From Psychroflexus torquis ATCC 700755 (GTDB lineage: Bacteria > Bacteroidota > Bacteroidia > Flavobacteriales > Flavobacteriaceae), in contig NC_018721.1 of the NCBI RefSeq assembly GCF_000153485.2, positions 2,604,001 to 2,668,000 on the forward strand: 64,000 bases of DNA. The letters are read 5' to 3'. Numbering within the stretch: position 1 is the stretch's first letter; every line of letters starts with the position of its first letter. A program made the position numbers and the translations under genes. The notes beneath the pieces were generated by a model. The model saw nothing but the letters and a program-made list of their open reading frames with translations. It did no database searches and was not told where the DNA came from. This document shows positions 17,793-25,548 of the stretch, one piece after another.

Positions 17793-17940
17793 GGGTTTAA
17801 TTACCAGCTGCTTGCAGCGTAAGTGTTAGATTTGTGTATGACCGATAGTAAATATATTCACAAATCGCATAATGTTTCGCTACTGTTTTATCATTTTGTT
17901 TTTCCTGCAAAGTATCGAAGGTTAGTTTTTGACAAAAAAG

Positions 17941-18033
17941 TGGATCAAACTATTAAGAAAAACTTGTCAAAAATCACTAACCGAAAACAAATTCAGTAGA
18001 TATCTATTGTTGGTCATTGAGAAAAAGATTTAA
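17941..18033 (+). pseudogene. DUF6090 N-terminal fragment
   Basis: Reads WIKLLRKTCQKSLTENKFSR then YLLLVIEKKI and TAA. The initial Met is lost. It is the left flank of repeat cluster 3; the join VIEKKI corresponds to cattgagaaaaagattt, which recurs in every repeat unit after hairpin A. Confidence 0.75.
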
Positions 18034-19755
18034 ACACATAAAAAGCGTCCTGTTAAGGAAAAACTATTGGGTAAACATATACTAATGGAGAAGTTGTTCG
18101 TGCCTTTAGGTACGATACATCATATCGCCTTTCTTAAGGTAAGTTTTTTAACCTCAACCTATTGAATTTATCAAGATAAATTTTCTAGCGGGACCATATA
18201 ACAAACGAATTGAAAAAGTGCTATTAAACTAACAAACCAAAGAAGATTCCCATTTTCATGGGAATTTGCCTAAGCCATTGAGAAAAAGATTTAAACACAT
18301 AAAAAACGTCCCGTCAGGGACAAGCTATTGATAAACATATACTAATGGAGAAGTTGTTCGTGCCTTTAGGTACGATACATCACATCACGTACCTAAAGGC
18401 ACGTTTTTTAACCCCAACATTTTGAATTTACCAAGATAAAGTCCCTAGCGGGACGAAATAACAAACGAATTGAAAAAGTGCTATTAAACTAAAAAACCAA
18501 AGAAGATTCTCATTTTCATGGGAATTTGCCTAAGCCATTGAGAAAAAGATTTAAACACATAAAAAACGTCTCGTTAGGGAAAAGCTATTGGGTAAACATA
18601 TAATAATGGAGAAGTTCGTGCCTTTAGGTACGATATGTCATATCACCACCCTAAAGGCACGTTTTTTAACCTCAACATTTTGTATTTTCCAAGATAAAGT
18701 CCCTAGCGGGACTAAATTTCAAACGAATTGAAAAAGCGCCATTACACTAACAAACCAAAGAAGATTCCCGTTTTCATGGGAATTTGCCTAAGCCATTGAG
18801 AAAAAGATTTAAACACATAAAAAGCGTCCTGTTAAGGAAAAACTATTGGGTAAACATATACTAATGGAGAAGTTCGTGCCTTTAGGTACGATATGTCATA
18901 TCACCACCCTAAAGGCACATTTTTAACCTCAACCTATTGAATTTACCAAGATAAAGTCCCTAGCGGGACGAAATAACAAACGAATTGAAAAAGTGCTATT
19001 AAACTAACAAACCAAAGAAGATTCCCATTTTCATGGGAATTTGCCTAAGCCATTGAGAAAAAGATTTAAACACATAAAAAACGTCCCGTTAGAGACAAAC
19101 TATTGGTAAATATATACTAATGGAGAAGTTCGTGCCTTTAGGTACGATATAGTGCATCACGTCCCTAAAGGTACATTTTTAACCTCAACCTATTGAATTT
19201 ATAAAGATAAAGTCCCTAGCGGGACTAAATAACAAACGAATTGAAAAAGTGCTATTAAACTAACAAACCAAAGAAGATTCCCATTTTCATGGGAATTTGC
19301 CTAAGCCATTGAGAAAAAGATTTAAACACATAAAAAACGTCCCGTTAGGGACAAACTATTGGGTAAACATATACTAATGGAGAAGTTCGTGCCTTTAGGT
19401 ACGATATAGTGCATCACGTCCCTAAAGGCACATTTTTAACCTCAACCCATTGAATTTACCAAGATAAAGTCCCTAGCGGGACGAAATAACAAACGAATTG
19501 AAAAAGTGCTATTAAACTAAAAAACCAAAGAAGATTCCCATTTTCATGGGAATTTGCCTAAGCCATTGAGAAAAAGATTTAAACACATAAAAAACGTCCC
19601 GTTAGGGACAAACTATTGGTAAACATATACTTATGGAGAAGTTGTTCGTGCCTTTAGGTACGATATAGTGCATCACGTCCCTAAAGGCACATTTTTAACC
19701 TCAACCTATTGAATTTATAAAGATAAAGTCCCTAGCGGGACTAAATAACAAATAA
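18013..19755. repeat. structured ~257-bp tandem repeat, cluster 3
   Basis: The largest cluster. Hairpin A begins at 18245, 18505, 18763, 19020, 19276 and 19533 (period 256-260 bp), and hairpin C occurs seven times. The first C (about 18098-18150) has a decayed right arm. Units are very similar to one another, so amplification is recent or they are homogenised. Compensating features persist: the arms cgtgcctttagg and cctaaaggcac, and the B/D pair gtcccgttagggac with gtccctagcgggac. It ends with hairpin D and a DUF6090 start 20 bp later. Confidence 0.92.
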
Positions 19756-19759
19756 ATTC

Positions 19760-19820
19760 ATGATCAAACTCTTTAGAAAAAACCCATCAAAACTTATTTC
19801 TGGAGAATAAAACAAGTAAT
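19760..19820 (+). pseudogene. DUF6090 N-terminal fragment (frameshifted)
   Basis: ATG at 19760: MIKLFRKNPSKLISGE, stop at 19808. A one-base change relative to the family (IRQNLLLENKTS) shifts the frame; tctggagaataaaacaagta matches the start of the intact gene at 13210. It ends at the left end of a MITE-like element. Confidence 0.75.
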
Positions 19821-19980
19821 ACCAATTTAGTTTTTTAATGTTATATCAAAAATTTGAATTATTTTTTACTTAGTTGAGGAAAAAAATATAAGCATAGCCA
19901 TAGTTACGGTTCTATTTTATGACGATTAATAAGTGAAAAAGAAACTTATTTTATACGACATTTGAATGCTGATTTGGTAT
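19819..19980. mobile_element. MITE-like element, 162 bp, diverged copy
   Basis: Ends ataccaattt and atttggtat are inverted repeats. The length equals that of the copies at 30311 and 61960, and the interior keeps gaattattttttact and gcatagccatagttacggt. No coding capacity. An older copy than the other two. Confidence 0.65.
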
Positions 19981-20007
19981 ACCCCCTTCAAAATAAACAG
20001 AAAAACC

Positions 20008-21159
20008 TTAGTCATTCGCCTTAAAATGCTCCTCCCGTTTTAGGTCGGTTAACCTTCGATAAATGATGTTTTTGAAGGCTGAGGTTTCATCATTATCAAA
20101 CTGGGTCTCGTAGCGTTTATAGTAGGCTAATTTTTTATTGGTATCTGTATAGAGTCGATCTGCGGCCAACGCCATTTCTACATAAGCTCTTTCAAACTTA
20201 GGGGATTCTTCTATGACGAGCTCTAGCAACTGTATACCTTCTTTTAATTTGTCTTGCTTGATCTTAGCCAGAGCCAAAGTAAAACGCTCCTGGTCTAAGC
20301 TGGTGTCCTTTAACCCAATGGAGAGCTGGGCATGGCTTTCTGCAGATTCAAAATCCTTAAGCATGGAATATACTTTTGCTAATTGATGGTGGTATCTAAA
20401 ATTCTTTGGGTCCGTCCTAAGTAACTGCTTGTAGTATACAATCGACTTTTGATGTTGAGACGTATTGGCATAAGCAATCGCCATTTTCTCGACTATAAAT
20501 TTTGGAGGTGTGGTGAGTCGTTCTAGATTCTCAAAAGCTTCTAAGGCTAAATTTAATTTTCGCTGTTGGTAGTAGATTTGCCCTTGTAAACCGATTATTT
20601 TTTGATTGGAAGGGTTGTAAGTAAGAGCTGTTTGGCAAGTTTCCTCTGCTTTTTTAAAACTGCGGATCTTAAAATAATATTTTGCCAAAGCATAGGCGGC
20701 AGCCTGATGACTAGGGTCTTGTTGTAAAGCCTTCAAATAAAATATATCTACAGACTTAGAGCCTCGCTCTGCTTTGGTAAGTCCTAGTTGGTAAGAGAAT
20801 TCTGGATTGCTAGGATAGTGCTCGTGGAGTTGAGTAAATAAACTATCTGCAAACTTAAATTGATCATTATCTTTTAAGAGCTTGGCATATACAAATTGAT
20901 ATCGAGGTTTATCCTCTTCTGTGAATAAGGCCTCACTATAGGCGTCTAAAGCTTCTTTATAAAACCTTTTGGCGTGAAGACTTCTAGCTCTTAGGATTTT
21001 AGACTCAAAATGAGTAGGGGGTGAGTTTTCATAATTCTCAAGGACTTTAGAATACTCCCCCACAGCAAACAAACTATCTAGATCCTGACCAAAAGAAACT
21101 TGTACACCTCCAAAAAGGTGTACAAGAATAAGCAGGATGAAGCTTGTTTTAATCTTCAT
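20008..21159 (-). CDS. secreted TPR-repeat protein
   Basis: 383 aa from the ATG at 21159. This start gives a signal peptide (MKIKTSFILLILVHLFGG...VSFGQ) and an 11-bp overlap with the blaR1-like gene; the upstream alternative lacks a proper signal. Residues about 25-370 are tandem tetratricopeptide-type helices (e.g. AAAYALAKYYFKIRSFKKAE and QGQIYYQQRKLNLALEAFEN), a scaffold for protein binding in the periplasm. Third gene of a BlaI-BlaR1-TPR operon; overlap implies translational coupling. The partner is unknown. Confidence 0.82.
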   Translation of the reverse strand: MKIKTSFILLILVHLFGGVQVSFGQDLDSLFAVGEYSKVLENYENSPPTHFESKILRARSLHAKRFYKEALDAYSEALFTEEDKPRYQFVYAKLLKDNDQFKFADSLFTQLHEHYPSNPEFSYQLGLTKAERGSKSVDIFYLKALQQDPSHQAAAYALAKYYFKIRSFKKAEETCQTALTYNPSNQKIIGLQGQIYYQQRKLNLALEAFENLERLTTPPKFIVEKMAIAYANTSQHQKSIVYYKQLLRTDPKNFRYHHQLAKVYSMLKDFESAESHAQLSIGLKDTSLDQERFTLALAKIKQDKLKEGIQLLELVIEESPKFERAYVEMALAADRLYTDTNKKLAYYKRYETQFDNDETSAFKNIIYRRLTDLKREEHFKAND

Positions 21160-22765
21160 TACTAACCTTAAAAGTAATAGGCAAAGAGTAGAGAACACCT
21201 ACTTTCTCACCTTTCTGTTTACCAGGTTTCATAGCGGGTAATTTATTGATGATCCGTTCCCCTTCAGCTTGGAGTATTGGATGTGGAGCCCTAGCTCTTA
21301 CGTTTACTATTTTGCCAGTTTTGTCAATTTTAAATTGGACATAAACTCTATTCGTTCCTTTAAGTCCTAAACCAGATGCTAGATCGGTGTTGAAGTTCTC
21401 ATTAACAAATTGACTTATCTCTTTACTCATGCATTCTTTGCGTTCATCATTAGAGTCTAAGCTTTCACAACCTGGGAAGACGGGAACATTTTCAATAACG
21501 GCGAAGGGCACATCTCCAATAGCTTCTTCTTCTATCACTTCAACGATTTCATCTTTATTTTTTATTTCTTCGAGAAATTCATCGTAAGTCTGAGTTTTAA
21601 ATTTTTGAAACACAACATTATCAGAATATGTAATCTTAGTTCGCTCAGTGCTTTTTTCCTCCATTTTTTCAGCCATAAAAATCATATAAACATTTCGCCT
21701 GTAGAAATCTTCTTTGGAGTTAATCTCATTGTCTTTTTTAAATTCAAACTTGTTTGGCATATCGTCTGAAAACATTCCGTATTTTTCAACAGCGTCCTTA
21801 AGCTCATTCATATACTGGGCTTTGAGTTGTTTTGCTTCAGATTGCCCAGTAAGTTGCTGGATGTCTTCCTTGCTTTCTTCTTTACAGGCCGTGTACGTAA
21901 GCATTAAGGCAACGAGTGGTAAAATGAGAAGATACTTTAATTTACTTCTGGAATTGGAGTTCTTTTTTTGTAACATCATAAGTCTTAGTTTTAATTGTGA
22001 ATGGTTAAAAAACGAGTTGGAAAACTCAAAATTTTGTGTACCAAAAGCTTGGTTAAGTAAACTTTGTGCGTACTCTTTTTTGCTTATGTGCTGAGCCGCA
22101 ACGGCATCTGCTTGAAGCTCATGCACCAGTAATAGCTCTATTTTTAGCACATGATGGGCTGGACTAAGCCACAGTAAAGCGCGTACTATTTCAGAAAATA
22201 ACAGATCAGCTCCATGATTGGCTTTGGCATGCTCCAGCTCATGGACTATAATTTTATCTCGCTGGTCTTCAGCAATTTGGTCTCCAATAAAAATGGAATT
22301 CCAAAAGGTAAAAGCAGTGTTGGAGGATGACAGGCTGTAACATTTTATGTTCTCTTTATAAGAGTCAAAAGTCGCTGTCGCTATAACTTGCTTAAGTTTC
22401 CAATACCCTATACTGAATTTGACGCAGAATACGCTAAAGCCTATAAGATATACAAGCTTCAAAATCGCGTCTAGACTCCAAGAGGACGTCTGGGGAGTAG
22501 AGGTTTGTCCTGAAGTCGTTAAGTTCACTTCCTCACCCATCAGAAAATAATTTTGTAATTGAGATGTGTTTTGTTCCGCAGCATTAGCACTCCCCAAATC
22601 GAAGGCCAAAAAGCCTAAGTCTAGCAGAGGAAGTATAAAAGAAAGCAGAGCAGTTCCTAGCAAATATAAGCGGTTGTAGGAATAGAAGGTTTCTTTTTTA
22701 AAAACCAGATAGAGTCCTAAAAAACAACTTTGAAAAAGGATAACATCCAAGATATAGAGTCCCAT
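21149..22765 (-). CDS. BlaR1-like M56 metallopeptidase with TonB C-terminal domain
   Basis: 538 aa. Several membrane helices (residues about 1-120) precede the M56 zinc site H175-ELE-H179 in IIVHELEHAKANHG; one more helix (LKYLLILPLVALMLTYTA) follows near 280. The C-terminal ~110 residues form a TonB-like energy-transducer domain (YVQFKIDKTGKIVNVRARAP) rather than a penicillin-binding sensor. So it is the Bacteroidota-type BlaR1, which likely cleaves BlaI on an envelope signal. It overlaps blaI by one base and the TPR gene by 11 bases. The signal is unknown; beta-lactam sensing should not be assumed. Confidence 0.88.
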   Translation of the reverse strand: MGLYILDVILFQSCFLGLYLVFKKETFYSYNRLYLLGTALLSFILPLLDLGFLAFDLGSANAAEQNTSQLQNYFLMGEEVNLTTSGQTSTPQTSSWSLDAILKLVYLIGFSVFCVKFSIGYWKLKQVIATATFDSYKENIKCYSLSSSNTAFTFWNSIFIGDQIAEDQRDKIIVHELEHAKANHGADLLFSEIVRALLWLSPAHHVLKIELLLVHELQADAVAAQHISKKEYAQSLLNQAFGTQNFEFSNSFFNHSQLKLRLMMLQKKNSNSRSKLKYLLILPLVALMLTYTACKEESKEDIQQLTGQSEAKQLKAQYMNELKDAVEKYGMFSDDMPNKFEFKKDNEINSKEDFYRRNVYMIFMAEKMEEKSTERTKITYSDNVVFQKFKTQTYDEFLEEIKNKDEIVEVIEEEAIGDVPFAVIENVPVFPGCESLDSNDERKECMSKEISQFVNENFNTDLASGLGLKGTNRVYVQFKIDKTGKIVNVRARAPHPILQAEGERIINKLPAMKPGKQKGEKVGVLYSLPITFKVSNED

Positions 22766-23127
22766 TAGTCTTCGGTTTTATCGATGTCTTTAAGTATGCT
22801 TTCCAGATCTTTGGCGCTCATATTTTTCTCTTTTACAAAAAAGGAAACCATGTTTTTAAACGATCCTTCATAGTATGAGTTTACCATCTTTTTCATACTT
22901 GCTTTCTGGTAAGTAGATTTGTCAACAAGGGCGAAATATTTAAAACCTCTGCCTGCTTTTTCATGACCTACAAATCCCTTGTCTTCCAAAATTCTTATAA
23001 TAGTCGATACTGTGTTATAAGCAGGTTTAGGTTCTGGCATATCAACGATAAGCTCGGCAACACGAGCATTTTCTCTTTGCCATAAGAGGTGCATAATGTC
23101 TTCTTCGGCTCTGGTCAGTGGTCTCAT
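22765..23127 (-). CDS. BlaI/MecI-family transcriptional repressor
   Basis: 120 aa, typical BlaI length. The winged-helix DNA-binding half opens MRPLTRAEEDIMHLLWQREN, with the recognition region PAYNTVSTIIRILEDKGFV; the C-terminal half is the dimerisation helix bundle (KKMVNSYYEGSFKNMVSFFV). It should repress its own operon until cut by the M56 protease encoded next. A matching dyad lies just upstream at 23152-23184. Confidence 0.92.
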   Translation of the reverse strand: MRPLTRAEEDIMHLLWQRENARVAELIVDMPEPKPAYNTVSTIIRILEDKGFVGHEKAGRGFKYFALVDKSTYQKASMKKMVNSYYEGSFKNMVSFFVKEKNMSAKDLESILKDIDKTED

Positions 23128-23151
23128 AAGTTATAATTTTCAACTAATCTA

Positions 23152-23184
23152 AACTAATATTATAGTTAAACTACTATATTAGTT
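23152..23184. promoter_or_regulatory. probable BlaI operator
   Basis: Inverted repeat aactaatat (23152-23160) and atattagtt (23176-23184), 25 bp upstream of the repressor start. A further aactaat lies at 23142-23148. Position and symmetry fit autoregulation by BlaI; it may also affect the divergent phzF-like gene. Confidence 0.6.
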
Positions 23185-23208
23185 GTTAAAGTTTGTTTTT
23201 AGATGGTT

Positions 23209-23240
23209 TTGAAAAACCTTAAGTTTGTTCAATAATTTTG
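23209..23240 (+). promoter_or_regulatory. promoter of the PhzF-like gene
   Basis: TTG at 23209-23211, 21-bp spacer, TAATTTTG at 23233-23240, a full match to the Bacteroidota sigma-A pattern. It ends 5 bp before ATG 23246, so the transcript is nearly leaderless, which also rules out a start upstream at 23225. Confidence 0.65.
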
Positions 23241-23245
23241 AACTT

Positions 23246-24040
23246 ATGGCCACAATTTACCAAGTAGATGCGTTCACAGATCAGCTCTTTAAGGGGAACC
23301 CTGCTGGAGTTATGCTTCTAGAAAATGGATTTTTGGAAGAAGATCTCATGCAAAACATCGTTAAGGAAATGAATGTGTCTGAAGTTGCTTTCGTGGTTCC
23401 TAGAGAAAAAGAGTTCGATATTCGATTTTTTACTCCAAAAGCAGAAGTGCCTCTTTGTGGACATGCAACTTTATCTGCAGCGCATATTCTTTTTGAAACT
23501 GAATACGTATCCTCCTCAGAAACGATTCGTTTTAACGCGATGAAGGATGTGTTGGAAATTACATCAATAGGAGGTAAGCTTCAGATGAAGTTTCCAGAGT
23601 ATGAATTAAGACCAATTTCTATTCTAGCGGCTGACCAAAATCTATTGAATATAAATGTGGAGGAAGCTTTTGGAGTAACCAACAATTGGAAGCTGTTGGT
23701 ATTATCCTCGGAGGAAGAACTTCAAAAGTTTGTTCCTCAGGCTAAACAACTTCAGGATTTAGGTCTTGGTCAAAGCATATTTACAGCAGCCTCCAACACC
23801 CCAGATAGGGATATAGTTTGCAGGTGTTTTGTGCCAAATTTGGGTATTCTGGAAGATCCCGTTACAGGTTCTGCTCACTGTGCTCTAGGGGTATATTGGT
23901 CCAAAAAACTGAACACATCCTTTTTGAAATCCGAACAAATTTCTGAGCGAAAAGGACAATTAAAACTCGAGATGAAGCAGGGCAGTGTCTTTATTTTAGG
24001 AGAGGCAAAAACCGTTTTTAAAGCTGAATTTTACATATAA
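23246..24040 (+). CDS. PhzF-family isomerase
   Basis: 264 aa, starting MATIYQVDAFTD. PhzF-family enzymes have two similar halves and isomerise or epimerise small acids. Visible landmarks are the Glu general base in EMNVSEVAFV (about residue 45), the first-half CGHATLSAAH, and the second-half DPVTGSAHCALG. No phenazine genes are nearby, so a phenazine role is unlikely; homologs are of unknown housekeeping function. Its 3' end overlaps the convergent gene at 24031 by 10 bp. Start chosen from the promoter position. Confidence 0.88.
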   Translation: MATIYQVDAFTDQLFKGNPAGVMLLENGFLEEDLMQNIVKEMNVSEVAFVVPREKEFDIRFFTPKAEVPLCGHATLSAAHILFETEYVSSSETIRFNAMKDVLEITSIGGKLQMKFPEYELRPISILAADQNLLNINVEEAFGVTNNWKLLVLSSEEELQKFVPQAKQLQDLGLGQSIFTAASNTPDRDIVCRCFVPNLGILEDPVTGSAHCALGVYWSKKLNTSFLKSEQISERKGQLKLEMKQGSVFILGEAKTVFKAEFYI

Positions 24041-24381
24041 ACCGATCTCCAATAGATTTTTTGAAAACTTCGCTCCACAACTCTGTAGACTAAACGCTCC
24101 AAAAAGTCGTCGTGTCTCATTAAGTCTTGAATTTCCTTTTCGTGAATATCTATTCTATACAACAGATGAATAAAACTTGCTGTTCTCTTATGCATTAGTT
24201 CAGAAAAGATAGGCTGTAGGCCGTTCCATAGTTCTTCTGGTGTGATTTTGGTTTGCAGCTCGATATCAGTAAGCCCTACCAAGGCGATATCTTTATTGAG
24301 TTGTTGAATAAGCTGCTCCCAAACTTCGGCGTACTTGTCCACCTGGTAGATAACCTCATTAAGCTGTGAAGGGCAATTCAT
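24031..24381 (-). CDS. conserved hypothetical protein downstream of polyprenyl synthase
   Basis: 116 aa, mostly helical and charged (WEQLIQQLNKDIALVGLTD; DDFLERLVYRVVERSFQKIY), with no signal peptide or membrane helix. I do not recognise a named family. The start abuts the stop of the prenyl synthase gene with no gap, so the two are co-transcribed and probably coupled. An accessory or regulatory role for that operon is possible but only inferred. Confidence 0.7.
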   Translation of the reverse strand: MNCPSQLNEVIYQVDKYAEVWEQLIQQLNKDIALVGLTDIELQTKITPEELWNGLQPIFSELMHKRTASFIHLLYRIDIHEKEIQDLMRHDDFLERLVYRVVERSFQKIYWRSVYM

Positions 24382-25359
24382 TTACATCTTTCGGTTCATC
24401 AAGTTAGTGCCAAATTGGATAAGGAAGTCTTTTCCTTTTTGAGGCACCTCGATATCATCCAAACGTCCAAAAGCAATTTCAGTGTATTCTTTTATTTTGG
24501 CTGTTGTTGCTTTTCCTGCACCAGAATCTTCAAAGATTTGCTTGGCAGTTTCTATTTTATTAGAGGGGTTTTCTGGCGAAATAGTGTAGAGATGTTTCAG
24601 TTGCTCTGCGCTACTTTGGTCCGCCAATTCAAGAGCCCTTAGGTATAAGTAGGTTTTCTTGTTTTCTATAATGTCTCCGCCTATTTGTTTTCCAAAGACG
24701 GCTTGCTCTCCAAACGTGTCTAAATAGTCATCTTGGATTTGGAAGGCAATACCTAGAAGTCTTCCGAACTCATAGATTTTATTTTGTACATTTTGAGATA
24801 CATCGCTTAGAATAGCGCCCATCTTTAGAGCAGCACCCACCAAAACAGCGGTTTTATACTCAATCATTTTAAGGTATTCCTCAATAGTGACGTCATCTCT
24901 TTCTTCAAAATCGACATCATACTGTTGTCCCTCACACACCTCAATAGCTGTTTTTGTGAAGAGTTCTGCTAAAGGCTTGAAATGCTCTGCCGGATAATTT
25001 TCAAACAATTGGTAGGCATTGATGAGCATTGCATCTCCAGAGAGAATTCCTGTATTGATGTTCCATTTTTCATGGACGGTTTGTTGTCCTCTTCGCAGAG
25101 GGGCGTCGTCCATAATATCATCATGTACCAAAGAAAAATTATGAAAAATTTCAATTGCTAGCGCTGCATCCATCGCTTTTTCTCGGCCTCCACCAAAAAT
25201 ATCGGCACTCATTAAGACCAACACAGGTCTCAGTCGTTTTCCTCCGAGTCCAAGAATATACTCTATGGGTTCATATAGATTTCTAGGTTCTTTCTTTGGA
25301 ACTTGAGCCTCCATATATTCTAAAAAAGACAACTTATAAGCTTCTAAATCCAACATCAA
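24382..25359 (-). CDS. polyprenyl diphosphate synthase (trans-isoprenyl)
   Basis: 325 aa. Condenses IPP with allylic diphosphates to make farnesyl- or geranylgeranyl-type chains. Both aspartate-rich Mg2+ sites are seen: first DDIMDD in SLVHDDIMDDAPLRRG, second DDYLD in FQIQDDYLDTFG; GGKRLRPVL is the diphosphate-binding loop. Product length cannot be read safely from sequence. With the mevalonate genes at 58.8-61 kb this belongs to isoprenoid synthesis. A second Met follows the first; either could start. Confidence 0.92.
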   Translation of the reverse strand: MMLDLEAYKLSFLEYMEAQVPKKEPRNLYEPIEYILGLGGKRLRPVLVLMSADIFGGGREKAMDAALAIEIFHNFSLVHDDIMDDAPLRRGQQTVHEKWNINTGILSGDAMLINAYQLFENYPAEHFKPLAELFTKTAIEVCEGQQYDVDFEERDDVTIEEYLKMIEYKTAVLVGAALKMGAILSDVSQNVQNKIYEFGRLLGIAFQIQDDYLDTFGEQAVFGKQIGGDIIENKKTYLYLRALELADQSSAEQLKHLYTISPENPSNKIETAKQIFEDSGAGKATTAKIKEYTEIAFGRLDDIEVPQKGKDFLIQFGTNLMNRKM

Positions 25360-25548
25360 TTTTTTTGTGCTAAAATAAATCTTTTGAAGTTTCTACCTTG
25401 TTTTTTATAAAATTGTTTGCGATGGCACCCCGATTTTGTTTAAGCCTTAAGGCTTATCACATAAGTAATGATAAAATTATTCCAAAAGAAGATAGTTTTA
25501 GATAGAAATCGTAATTTTGTAAGACACATTACAAGACGTAATACCAAT

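Noticed and set aside
11341..19755. Integron-like array with attC sites
   Set aside because: Units lack the RYYYAAC/GTTRRRY core pair at proper positions, carry no cassette genes inside, and no integron integrase is in the window.
25468..25548. Upstream start for sucA beginning MIKLFQKK, similar to DUF6090 starts
   Set aside because: Only the first few residues match, no membrane helix follows, and the next ATG gives the standard E1 N-terminus.
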